From UBA2287 sp037442025 (GTDB lineage: Bacteria > Bacteroidota > Bacteroidia > Bacteroidales > Tenuifilaceae): a stretch of 64,000 nt of DNA. The stretch spans positions 1 to 64,000 of the forward strand of contig JBBIRB010000002.1 of NCBI GenBank assembly GCA_037442025.1. The letters are read 5' to 3'. The notes under the pieces are model-generated. The model saw only the letters and a list, made by a program, of their open reading frames with translations, had not been told where the DNA came from and ran no database searches. Shown piece by piece: positions 25,749 to 33,243 of this stretch. The translations under genes and the position numbers were made by a program. The number at the start of each line of letters is the position of its first letter. Position 1 is the first letter of the stretch.

Positions 25749-25841
25749 ATGCCAAGCGGAAAGAAGAGAAAGAGGCATAAAATGGCAACCCACAAGCGCA
25801 AAAAACGCTTACGTAAGAATCGCCATAAAAAGAAAAAATAG
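25749..25841 (+). CDS. 30-residue highly basic COX24/AURKAIP1-type ribosomal protein (bS22-like)
   Basis: The ATG at 25749 opens a 30-codon frame ending in TAG at 25841. The product is almost entirely Lys, Arg and His (MPSGKKRKRHKM, then ATHKRKKRLRKNRHKKKK). It has the KRxRHKMxxHKRKKRLRKxRHKKK pattern of the COX24/AURKAIP1 C-terminal family, the family of mitochondrial small-subunit protein mS38 and mycobacterial bS22. In those ribosomes the peptide sits near the decoding centre of the small subunit. By family and composition I infer a small ribosomal protein. It is too short for most gene finders. It lies 26 nt after HU and is probably co-transcribed with it. Confidence 0.82.
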   Translation: MPSGKKRKRHKMATHKRKKRLRKNRHKKKK

Positions 25842-25883
25842 CACTATTCTAAGAGTAGTTGCATAGTTCACAGTCACCTACAG

Positions 25884-25917
25884 CCAACCTAAGGGGCAAA
25901 TCTGTTCTTTAGGTTGG
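25884..25917 (+). terminator. Weak hairpin after the small basic gene
   Basis: Nine-bp perfect arms (25884-25892 and 25909-25917) with a 16-nt loop, followed by a T/G-rich tail. It lies 42 nt after the small gene and 45 nt before RNase G, so it may attenuate readthrough into that gene. Confidence 0.4.
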
Positions 25918-25961
25918 TGTTGTTTAGTACCTAGTTATATTAACCTTCTAACTCATTCGAA

Positions 25962-27509
25962 GTGAATACCGAGCTTGTAATTGATGTACGTGCTTCTGAA
26001 ATTGCTATAGCTCTTCTGGAAAATAAGCAGCTGGTTGAGCTCAACAAAGAAAAAAGCAATGTTCAGTTCTCGGTTGGCGACATCTATCTCGGTAAGGTTA
26101 AAAAAATTATGCCCGGACTCAATGCAGCCTTTGTTGATGTTGGGTACGAAAAGGATGCATTCTTGCATTATCTCGATTTGGGGCCCCAGTTCCAATCGTT
26201 CAATAAATACCTACAGCAAGCAGTATCAAAAAAAGGCAAACCATACTCCATATCAAAAGTTCGATTAGAGCCCGAGATTGATAAAGAGGGGGTTATTACC
26301 CAAGTTTTAAATGCTGGGCAAACCGTTTTAGTGCAAATAGCAAAAGAGCCTATTTCGACTAAAGGGCCCAGGCTTAGCGCCGAAATCTCTATTGCCGGCA
26401 GGAACATAGTACTTCTACCCTTCTCCGACAAGGTTTCAATTTCTCAGAAAATTTCTTCTGCAGAAGAGAAGAAACGCTTGAAAAGGCTAATGGAAAGCAT
26501 TATTCCAAAAAACTACGGAGTAATTGTTCGAACCGCAGCAGAAGGCAAAAAGGTTGCCATTCTCGACGCAGAACTCCGCAACCTTATTAAAAAGTGGGAA
26601 GTTACATTCGACAAAATTAAGCAAGCCAATACCCCCAGTTTAATTCTGAGCGAATTGAAACGCACCTCAGCCATACTGAGGGATATGCTCAACGTTTCGT
26701 TCAACAGCATTAATGTGAACGACGAGGTTATTTACAACGACATTAGGGAGTACATTAATACCATTGCTCCCGAGAAGGAAAAAATTGTAAAATTTTACAA
26801 TGGCAATGCAGCAATTTTCGAGCATTTTGGGGTTGAAAAGCAAATCAAATCGCTTTTTGGCAAAACCGTTTCGTTTAAAAGCGGAGCCTATCTTATTATT
26901 GAACACACTGAAGCCCTGCATGTTATCGATGTAAACAGTGGAAATCGATCCAAGGCCGCATCCGACCAAGAAACCAATGCACTGGAGGTGAACCTTTCAG
27001 CAATTGACGAAATAGCCCGCCAATTGAGGCTAAGAGATATGGGAGGAATTATTGTGGTGGACTTCATTGATATGCATCTGAACGAAAACCGCCAAATGGT
27101 TTACGAGAAGATGAAGGAGGTAATGGCCCGCGATAAATCGAAGCACAACATTTTGCCCCTAAGCAAGTTTGGGCTTATGCAAATAACCCGCCAGCGAGTT
27201 CGTCCAGAAATGCATATTGAAACGCTCGAAAAATGTCCAACATGCAAGGGCAGTGGAGAAATTAGTCCTGTAATTATTTTCGACGAGCAGATTGAGAACA
27301 AGTTGGCCCTCTTGGTTAACGAAAAGGGTATAAAAAAATTGAACCTGATGGTTCACCCATACGTTGCCTCTTTTATTACCCGTGGCTTCATTAGCCGAAG
27401 GCTAAAATGGGCCTGGCGTTACAAATGCCGATTAAGGGTAATTCCTATGTCGTCGTACCAGTACCTTGAGTACCGCTTTACCGATTCCAACGACAACGAG
27501 ATTGAATAG
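25962..27509 (+). CDS. rng: Ribonuclease G (Rne/Rng family)
   Basis: An endoribonuclease for rRNA maturation and mRNA turnover. The 515-residue protein begins with GTG (NTELVIDVRASEIAIALLEN, matching the family N-terminus, which fixes the start). An S1 domain follows (about residues 38-125, VGDIYLGKVKKIMPGLNAAF), then the catalytic domain with HVIDVNSGNR and GGIIVVDFIDM supplying the metal-binding Asp residues, and the zinc-link CPTCKGSGE. It lacks the long degradosome scaffold of RNase E, so the G designation fits. The stop is followed 10 nt later by a strong terminator. Confidence 0.93.
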   Translation: MNTELVIDVRASEIAIALLENKQLVELNKEKSNVQFSVGDIYLGKVKKIMPGLNAAFVDVGYEKDAFLHYLDLGPQFQSFNKYLQQAVSKKGKPYSISKVRLEPEIDKEGVITQVLNAGQTVLVQIAKEPISTKGPRLSAEISIAGRNIVLLPFSDKVSISQKISSAEEKKRLKRLMESIIPKNYGVIVRTAAEGKKVAILDAELRNLIKKWEVTFDKIKQANTPSLILSELKRTSAILRDMLNVSFNSINVNDEVIYNDIREYINTIAPEKEKIVKFYNGNAAIFEHFGVEKQIKSLFGKTVSFKSGAYLIIEHTEALHVIDVNSGNRSKAASDQETNALEVNLSAIDEIARQLRLRDMGGIIVVDFIDMHLNENRQMVYEKMKEVMARDKSKHNILPLSKFGLMQITRQRVRPEMHIETLEKCPTCKGSGEISPVIIFDEQIENKLALLVNEKGIKKLNLMVHPYVASFITRGFISRRLKWAWRYKCRLRVIPMSSYQYLEYRFTDSNDNEIE

Positions 27510-27519
27510 TCGCCAACCG

Positions 27520-27549
27520 AATCCCGCTTCTAAAAAGCGGGATTTTTTT
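27520..27549 (+). terminator. Rho-independent terminator after rng
   Basis: Ten-bp perfect arms (27520-27529 and 27535-27544) with a 5-nt loop, running into seven T residues. This is a classical intrinsic terminator. Confidence 0.92.
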
Positions 27550-27579
27550 GAGCCCTGTTTCAAACCTAAAAGGTTTTAG

Positions 27580-27587
27580 TACCTTTG
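27580..27587 (+). promoter_or_regulatory. -7 element before dsbD
   Basis: TACCTTTG fits TAnnTTTG, 61 nt before the dsbD start and 31 nt after the rng terminator. The same octamer is used twice upstream of rpsL. The -33 region is degenerate. Confidence 0.5.
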
Positions 27588-27648
27588 AGACGAACCAATT
27601 CAACACTCTTTTGTTCCTTTAGTATTCAACAAAATAATTGAAACCACA

Positions 27649-29604
27649 ATGAGAACCAAACTCTTTTCCCTAGCTATTGTGCTAGTAACAATGGTTGCAC
27701 ATTCGACGTTTGCCCAACTTGAGAACCCCGTAACTTGGAATGTAAGCGCAAAGCACAAAGAGGATAATAGGTACGAATTAACATTTAAGGCCAACATTCA
27801 GCATGGTTGGCACCTTTACTCTACCGAACTGCCTGCTGGTGGCCCATTACCCACCGTATTCATTTACACCGAATCGGCCGATTTTAAACCAACTGGCAAA
27901 GTAACCGAAACGGGCATACTGAAAAAAGCGCTAGACGAGGTTTTTAATGTTGAAGTTCGCTACTATGCCAATGAGGTTACCTTTACACAGGAAATTGAAC
28001 TTGCAAAAGGAGTTTCAGGAACAACAATTTCTGGCAATATTGAATACCAGGTTTGCTTTGAGGACAAATGCGTTTTCCACGAAAAGGACTTTACTGTAAA
28101 GGTTGGACAAAAGGTAGCTGTAGCCCAAACCGATACGAATGACAACCCTACCGATTCATCGCTTTGGTCGTTCTTTTTCATTGCTTTTTTGGGGGGACTT
28201 GCTGGCTTACTCACACCCTGTGTATTTCCAATGATCCCCATGACTGTTTCGTTCTTTCTTAACAAACAAAAGAATCGATTCAATGCTATTCTCAATGCAA
28301 TAGTATTTGGTGTTAGCATTATTGCCATATACACTTCGCTGGGGCTACTGGTTTCGCTAACCAACCTGGGAGCCGATTTTACCAGCAATATCATTTCGCA
28401 CTGGATTACCAACACCATTTTCTTTGCACTTTTCCTTGCTTTTGCTGCCTCATTCTTTGGGCTATTTGAAATTGTTCTCCCCAGCAGCCTTTCGACCAGA
28501 ACCGATGCACAAGCAGAAAAAGGTGGTTTTATAGGCTCTTTCTTCATGGCCCTCACCCTCGTTCTGGTTAGCCTGTCGTGTGTGGGTCCAATTGTTGGTG
28601 CATTACTTGTTGAAGCGGCTGCAGGGCTGGGTGCCAAACCTATTGTTGGAATGTTTGGCTTTTCGCTAGCATTTGCTATACCATTCACTCTTTTTGCCAT
28701 TTTCCCATCGCTGCTAAAGAGTTTACCCAAATCGGGCGGTTGGCTCAACTCGGTTAAAGTGGTTCTGGGCTTTATTGTACTCGCATTTAGCTTAAAATTC
28801 CTTTCGGCCATCGACAGTGTTTACCACCTAGGAATCCTATCGCGTGGGGTTTTCATTTCTATTTGGATTACCATTTTCGCGATGCTGGGCATGTACCTGC
28901 TGGGGAAAATACGCTTCAAGCTCGATTCGGAACCCAAACCCATTGGATTTATGAGGATGATGCTTGCGTTGGCCTCATTCACATTTGCTATTTACCTGAT
29001 TCCAGGTCTTTTTGGGGCACCCCTTTCTGGTCTTTCGAGTATTTTACCTTCAAAGAAGCCTAACGATTTCGACCTAACCAAAATGGTTAACTACGCGCAA
29101 CCAATTACAGTCAACAACAGCGCCATTTGTGAGGATGCAAAATATTCCGATTTTCTGAGTTTACCCCATGGCTTGCAGGGATATTTTCACTACGAGCAAG
29201 CCCTTGCATGCGCTCGAAAGCAGAACAAACCTCTTTTCATCGACTTTGTTGGGCATGCTTGTGCCAACTGCAAGGTTATGGAGCAGCAAGTTTGGAGCGA
29301 TCCGCGAGTACTTGAAATTCTTCGAAATGAATATGTAATTGTTGCGCTTTACGTTGATGAGCGTACAAAACTGCCAGCAGAAGAGCAGTATATTTCGCCA
29401 ACAGATGGCAAAAAGAAGGATACAGTTGGAAAGCACAACGCCGATTTTCAGATTACTCGTTTTAGCATGAACAGTCAGCCCTACTATGTTCTTTTAGGTA
29501 ACAGAGAAGAACTACTTACCGAACCTTACGGATTTAACACTAATATTGAAGATTTTATTGCATTTCTGAAAAAGGGAGTTGAGTCCTTCAAATCGTCTAA
29601 ATAG
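27649..29604 (+). CDS. dsbD: Thiol:disulfide interchange protein DsbD
   Basis: DsbD moves electrons from cytoplasmic thioredoxin across the inner membrane to periplasmic disulfides. The 651-residue protein has a signal peptide (ends HSTFAQ), an N-terminal DsbD-alpha-like domain (about 25-155, with YQVCFEDKCVFHEKDF and its Cys pair), an eight-helix membrane domain with the two redox Cys in LLTPCVFPMIPMTV and LSCVGPIVGALL, and a C-terminal thioredoxin domain with CANC (VGHACANCKVME). All six functional Cys are in place. It is a single-gene unit between two terminators. Confidence 0.93.
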   Translation: MRTKLFSLAIVLVTMVAHSTFAQLENPVTWNVSAKHKEDNRYELTFKANIQHGWHLYSTELPAGGPLPTVFIYTESADFKPTGKVTETGILKKALDEVFNVEVRYYANEVTFTQEIELAKGVSGTTISGNIEYQVCFEDKCVFHEKDFTVKVGQKVAVAQTDTNDNPTDSSLWSFFFIAFLGGLAGLLTPCVFPMIPMTVSFFLNKQKNRFNAILNAIVFGVSIIAIYTSLGLLVSLTNLGADFTSNIISHWITNTIFFALFLAFAASFFGLFEIVLPSSLSTRTDAQAEKGGFIGSFFMALTLVLVSLSCVGPIVGALLVEAAAGLGAKPIVGMFGFSLAFAIPFTLFAIFPSLLKSLPKSGGWLNSVKVVLGFIVLAFSLKFLSAIDSVYHLGILSRGVFISIWITIFAMLGMYLLGKIRFKLDSEPKPIGFMRMMLALASFTFAIYLIPGLFGAPLSGLSSILPSKKPNDFDLTKMVNYAQPITVNNSAICEDAKYSDFLSLPHGLQGYFHYEQALACARKQNKPLFIDFVGHACANCKVMEQQVWSDPRVLEILRNEYVIVALYVDERTKLPAEEQYISPTDGKKKDTVGKHNADFQITRFSMNSQPYYVLLGNREELLTEPYGFNTNIEDFIAFLKKGVESFKSSK

Positions 29605-29627
29605 AAACTGACTACTAACATCCGCAA

Positions 29628-29649
29628 AAGGCTGCCACTAGGCAGCCTT
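29628..29649. terminator. Terminator shared by dsbD and the DUF4105 gene
   Basis: Nine-bp perfect arms (29628-29636 and 29641-29649) around a 4-nt loop, followed by a pyrimidine-rich tail. The stop codon of the opposite gene is in the loop and the right arm encodes its last three residues (Lys-Ala-Ala), so one hairpin ends both convergent genes. Confidence 0.8.
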
Positions 29650-30834
29650 CTCTCTTCTTGCATTTAGTGCCAATAATGCAAACCTTACGAGCAATGCTAA
29701 TACAATTGGGTACATTTCCCATGGTAATTGCTGGGGCAAAAAAGACCAGGCTATTGCAAGGATAGCTAGAATAAAAATATTTACAAGTCCATACCACCAA
29801 ACCAGTAATCTTTTTGAAAGAAGAAACGCTATGGCAACATGCAATGGGTTAGCCCAGAGTATATTTAAATTAAAAGCCATGGACTGATGGTCGGTAAAAA
29901 ACCACATGATTGCTAATAAGACCCCTAAAAGCCCCACTAACGTAAGTAGAATCCTATCGAGCCACAACCAAGTAACACTACTCTTTAAATTAAAAAACGA
30001 TACAAAAACAACTACAACCAATATTAAAAAGGAAAAAACAAAAGGGTAATTGGTTGCAGCAGATTGCTTTGGCGAACTTCCAACAAGAAGCACCTCTGGA
30101 GTTTGGGCAAATAAGTTGTACGAACCCTCAAATTGTGCAAATTTGAAAACCGTTAGCATGTGGTCGGGGAGGTACATATACTCCCATGGAGTAGCTTTTT
30201 TGTCCGACGGAAATCCAAGGAGCAAATAAATGCCCAGTCGTGCCCAAAGTTTTTGCGACAGAAATGGCATGAGCAACTGCCTAAAACTTTGATTTGGGGC
30301 TAAACTATCGTAATGGAAATCAATTTTTCGGGGAAGAACTTCTACAAAAATATCGCGTATGCGAGTAGCACAATTGTCGTAAAAGAAATCGTAAAGGTAG
30401 TAGCGGTTTTCGGGTAAATAGTTAATAAGCAGAGAATCGAGCAGCTTCTGTCGCTCCATCCTATCGATATTGAGTTTCTGTTCATAAATCCAACGGTCCT
30501 CCTGGGCATATCCCAAGTAGAAGTTGTGGAAATGCGAAACGGATAGAATATAGTTGAGTTTCCCTGTTACAAAATTTGTATAAAAATTGGGGTCGTTGAA
30601 ATCGAAGGTACCGTAATTAAATACTATATCCAATCCTAATGCGGGATCGGTTACACGAATTGCACTATGCCCGAATATTGAATAAAGTTCCTCACCAGGC
30701 GAACAAGTTAAAAGGCTCACCCTCGAACTGTCGGTTAAAGCAACACTCCCTATTTGCGCATACAACCCAATACCAATCAAAGAAAGCGATGCAGAAAGAA
30801 ACAATTTATTAATGTATCGTCCAATTAATGCCAT
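29638..30834 (-). CDS. DUF4105/Lnb-type membrane protein
   Basis: A 398-residue protein with an N-terminal hydrophobic segment, a periplasmic DUF4105 domain (about residues 35-190, with LLTCSPGEELYSIFGHSAIRV, VFNYGTFDFNDPNFY and the late NCATRIRDIF segment) and several C-terminal membrane helices. The Cys-His pattern resembles papain/NlpC-like enzymes. My recollection is that a Bacteroides member of this family was identified as the lipoprotein N-acyltransferase Lnb, completing lipoprotein triacylation without Lnt; assignment to that role here is inference. The gene is convergent with dsbD and divergent from an aldehyde dehydrogenase. Confidence 0.75.
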   Translation of the reverse strand: MALIGRYINKLFLSASLSLIGIGLYAQIGSVALTDSSRVSLLTCSPGEELYSIFGHSAIRVTDPALGLDIVFNYGTFDFNDPNFYTNFVTGKLNYILSVSHFHNFYLGYAQEDRWIYEQKLNIDRMERQKLLDSLLINYLPENRYYLYDFFYDNCATRIRDIFVEVLPRKIDFHYDSLAPNQSFRQLLMPFLSQKLWARLGIYLLLGFPSDKKATPWEYMYLPDHMLTVFKFAQFEGSYNLFAQTPEVLLVGSSPKQSAATNYPFVFSFLILVVVVFVSFFNLKSSVTWLWLDRILLTLVGLLGVLLAIMWFFTDHQSMAFNLNILWANPLHVAIAFLLSKRLLVWWYGLVNIFILAILAIAWSFLPQQLPWEMYPIVLALLVRFALLALNARREKAA

Positions 30835-30909
30835 ACTTATAAGAATTAATGTGCCGTTAAAGTTAGCAGTATTTGGAGTTTATGGCACATAGGGCTTGTA
30901 AAGTTTTTA

Positions 30910-30917
30910 TAAATTTG
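30910..30917 (+). promoter_or_regulatory. -7 element before the aldehyde dehydrogenase gene
   Basis: TAAATTTG fits TAnnTTTG and ends 16 nt before the ATG. No -33 box is evident. Confidence 0.45.
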
Positions 30918-30933
30918 TTGTAAAAAGAGAAAC

Positions 30934-32355
30934 ATGGAAAATGCCAAAATATGTATTGGAGGAGATTTTAAGCAAACCGACTCTGTATTTGAAGTAAATA
31001 ATCCATACACCAATAAGGCCTTTGCTAAATGCTCATTAGCCAATGCTGAGCACCTTGAAGAGGCCATCCTGTTGGCACAAAAGGTTGAAGATGAAATGGC
31101 CAACCTGCCAGCTTACCGCAAGCATGAAATTCTGAATGGCATTGCCAATGGTATGGCTACTGAAAGGGTAGAACTAGCAAAAACCATATGCTTAGAGGCT
31201 GGTAAACCTCTTAAATATTCTCTGGCTGAAATCGACAGGAGCATACAAACCTTTCGAATTGCAGCCGAAGAGTGTAAGCGACTGCCGGGTGAACTTTTAC
31301 AAATAGACTGGACACCTGCAGGTGAAGGCAAAGAGGGAATTGTACGATATTTCCCTGTTGGCTTGGTTGCGGGGATAGCTCCCTTCAATTTTCCTATGAA
31401 TTTGGTGGCTCACAAAGTAGCTCCTGCCATAGCAGCAGGCTGCCCAATTGTTCTGAAACCAGCACGCAGCACACCGCTCTCTGCATTGGCAATGGCTCGC
31501 TTGGCTTACAATGCGGGATTACCCAAGGGTGCCTTTTCGGTATTGCCAATGGACAGGGTTGCTGGCAATAGGTTAGTTACCGACTCGCGCTTCAACCTAC
31601 TCACCTTCACAGGTTCGCCCGAGGTAGGGTGGAAAATGAAGGAACAAGCCGGGAAAAAACGCATTGTTCTCGAGCTGGGCGGCAACGCAGGAGCAATAAT
31701 TACACCTACTGCAAACATACCACTTGCCGTTGGCAAATGTGTAGCTGGAGCATTTGCTTATTCGGGTCAGGTATGTATACATACCCAGCGAATATTCGTT
31801 CACGAAAGTATTTTCGACCTGTTTATTGAGCAATTTATTGCCAAAACAAAAAGATTGCAAATTGGCAACCCTCTCGATGCTAATACAGATTTTTCGTGCA
31901 TGATTGATGAGGCAAACGCACAAAGGGTTGAAAATTGGATACAAGAAGCTGAGAGGCAAGGGGCAAGAATTCTTTTAGGTGGCTCAAGAAATGGTTTGAC
32001 TGTTGAGCCCACGGTTATAACAGGTGGCAATAATAGCATGAAAGTATGCGCACAGGAAGTTTTTGGGCCTGTAGTTATCATTGAAAAGTATCTCAACTTT
32101 GATGAAGCAGTAAATATGGTAAACCAGTCGGAATTTGGATTGCAGGCTGGCGTATTCACTAATTTACTCGACGAGCAGAACTTTGCATTCAATAACCTGA
32201 AAGTTGGAGGGGTAATAATAAATGATGTTCCTACTTTTAGGGTTGACCATATGCCCTATGGGGGCATTAAGAACTCTGGTTTTGGGCGCGAGGGGGTTCG
32301 TTATGCCATGCACGACATGCTCGAACCCCGATTGCTAGTTCGAAATATATTTTAA
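30934..32355 (+). CDS. NAD(P)-dependent aldehyde dehydrogenase family protein
   Basis: A 473-residue aldehyde dehydrogenase that oxidises an aldehyde to an acid using NAD or NADP. It has the cofactor-binding LLTFTGSPEVGWKM, the general-base region VLELGGNAG and the nucleophile Cys281 in YSGQVCIHTQR, followed by PFGGIKNSGFGREG-like C-terminal sequence (here MPYGGIKNSGFGREG). A substrate such as lactaldehyde or succinic semialdehyde is suggested only by general resemblance. The gene stands alone, followed 63 nt from its stop by the TTG of the LysE-type reading frame. Confidence 0.9.
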   Translation: MENAKICIGGDFKQTDSVFEVNNPYTNKAFAKCSLANAEHLEEAILLAQKVEDEMANLPAYRKHEILNGIANGMATERVELAKTICLEAGKPLKYSLAEIDRSIQTFRIAAEECKRLPGELLQIDWTPAGEGKEGIVRYFPVGLVAGIAPFNFPMNLVAHKVAPAIAAGCPIVLKPARSTPLSALAMARLAYNAGLPKGAFSVLPMDRVAGNRLVTDSRFNLLTFTGSPEVGWKMKEQAGKKRIVLELGGNAGAIITPTANIPLAVGKCVAGAFAYSGQVCIHTQRIFVHESIFDLFIEQFIAKTKRLQIGNPLDANTDFSCMIDEANAQRVENWIQEAERQGARILLGGSRNGLTVEPTVITGGNNSMKVCAQEVFGPVVIIEKYLNFDEAVNMVNQSEFGLQAGVFTNLLDEQNFAFNNLKVGGVIINDVPTFRVDHMPYGGIKNSGFGREGVRYAMHDMLEPRLLVRNIF

Positions 32356-32413
32356 AGCATAAGAAATAGGCCAAAAACATTTAAAAACAACTCAACAAAT
32401 TCTTTTCAATTTT

Positions 32414-32421
32414 TATCTTTG
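32414..32421 (+). promoter_or_regulatory. -7 element of the LysE-type gene
   Basis: TATCTTTG fits TAnnTTTG and lies 33 nt before the preferred ATG at 32455. It overlaps the longer TTG start at 32419, which argues against that start. Confidence 0.55.
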
Positions 32422-32454
32422 CCAATTAGAAAATACTGGAAGTTAAAAAAACTG

Positions 32455-33093
32455 ATGGATTGGGTAGAATTATTTATTAAAGGTTTACTAATTGGGCTAT
32501 TTGCCTCAATTCCACTTGGGCCCATAGGTGTTATTTGCATTCAGCGAACACTCAATAAGGGAAAGATAAGTGGCTTTGTAAGCGGGCTAGGAGCAGCTTC
32601 GGCTGATACTTTCTTTGCTGCAATCGCCAGTTTCAGCTTAACCATTATAATTGCCTTTATTGAGGAAAAAAGGGAGATATTTCAGTTAGTAGGTGGGGTT
32701 GTAGTGGCCTTACTTGGTGTAAAAATTTTCTTTACTAATCCTGTTGCCCAGTTACGCCGGCATAAACGCAAGAAAAACGGGCTACTTGAAGATTTTCTCT
32801 CGGTATTCCTAGTAACTGTAACAAATCCCCTTGCAATTTTTCTTTTCATAGCGCTTTTCGCATCGTTTGGAGTAGTTTCAGAGGAAACCAACTGGGAGCA
32901 CTCGTTAATAGTTCTTAGCGGAGTAGCAACTGGGGCAACGCTTTGGTGGTACATATTAACCACTTTAGTAAATTACTTTAGGGCCCAGTTTAGGCTAAAG
33001 CAGCTCTGGTGGATAAACAAAACCTCGGGGGCTGTAATTTTTATTTTAGGAGCCCTTGCCATAATTGGCACTGCAAAAATTCTTTTCTTGTAA
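32455..33093 (+). CDS. LysE/RhtB-family exporter
   Basis: An inner-membrane protein of about 212 residues with five or six predicted helices. The N-terminal signature GLFASIPLGPIGVICIQRTL is the LysE/RhtB amino-acid exporter motif (conserved PGP-like turn replaced by PLGP). A glycine-rich ISGFVSGLGAASADTFF segment and VTNPLAIFLFIALF follow. The substrate cannot be read from sequence. Start chosen at the ATG at 32455, because the upstream TTG lies within the promoter. 150 nt separate it from the sensor gene. Confidence 0.82.
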   Translation: MDWVELFIKGLLIGLFASIPLGPIGVICIQRTLNKGKISGFVSGLGAASADTFFAAIASFSLTIIIAFIEEKREIFQLVGGVVVALLGVKIFFTNPVAQLRRHKRKKNGLLEDFLSVFLVTVTNPLAIFLFIALFASFGVVSEETNWEHSLIVLSGVATGATLWWYILTTLVNYFRAQFRLKQLWWINKTSGAVIFILGALAIIGTAKILFL

Positions 33094-33243
33094 GGTAACT
33101 CTATACATCCTATCATTTTTAACAATCGTTCACCAATATAGTATTGGTTAATCACTTTTTTGTATATTTAGCAGTGGTAATGCAATTACCCTTTACAACA
33201 CATTTATTGTAAGTTCAAATAATAACTCAATAATTATCAGGCC

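Noticed and set aside
27963..28811. Minus-strand reading frame of 282 codons inside dsbD
   Set aside because: It is a mirror of a clear, complete dsbD gene. The product is composed of low-complexity Lys/Ser/Pro patches expected from antisense translation.
32419..32454. TTG-initiated N-terminal extension of the LysE-type exporter
   Set aside because: It overlaps the predicted -7 element, and the family N-terminus fits the ATG at 32455.
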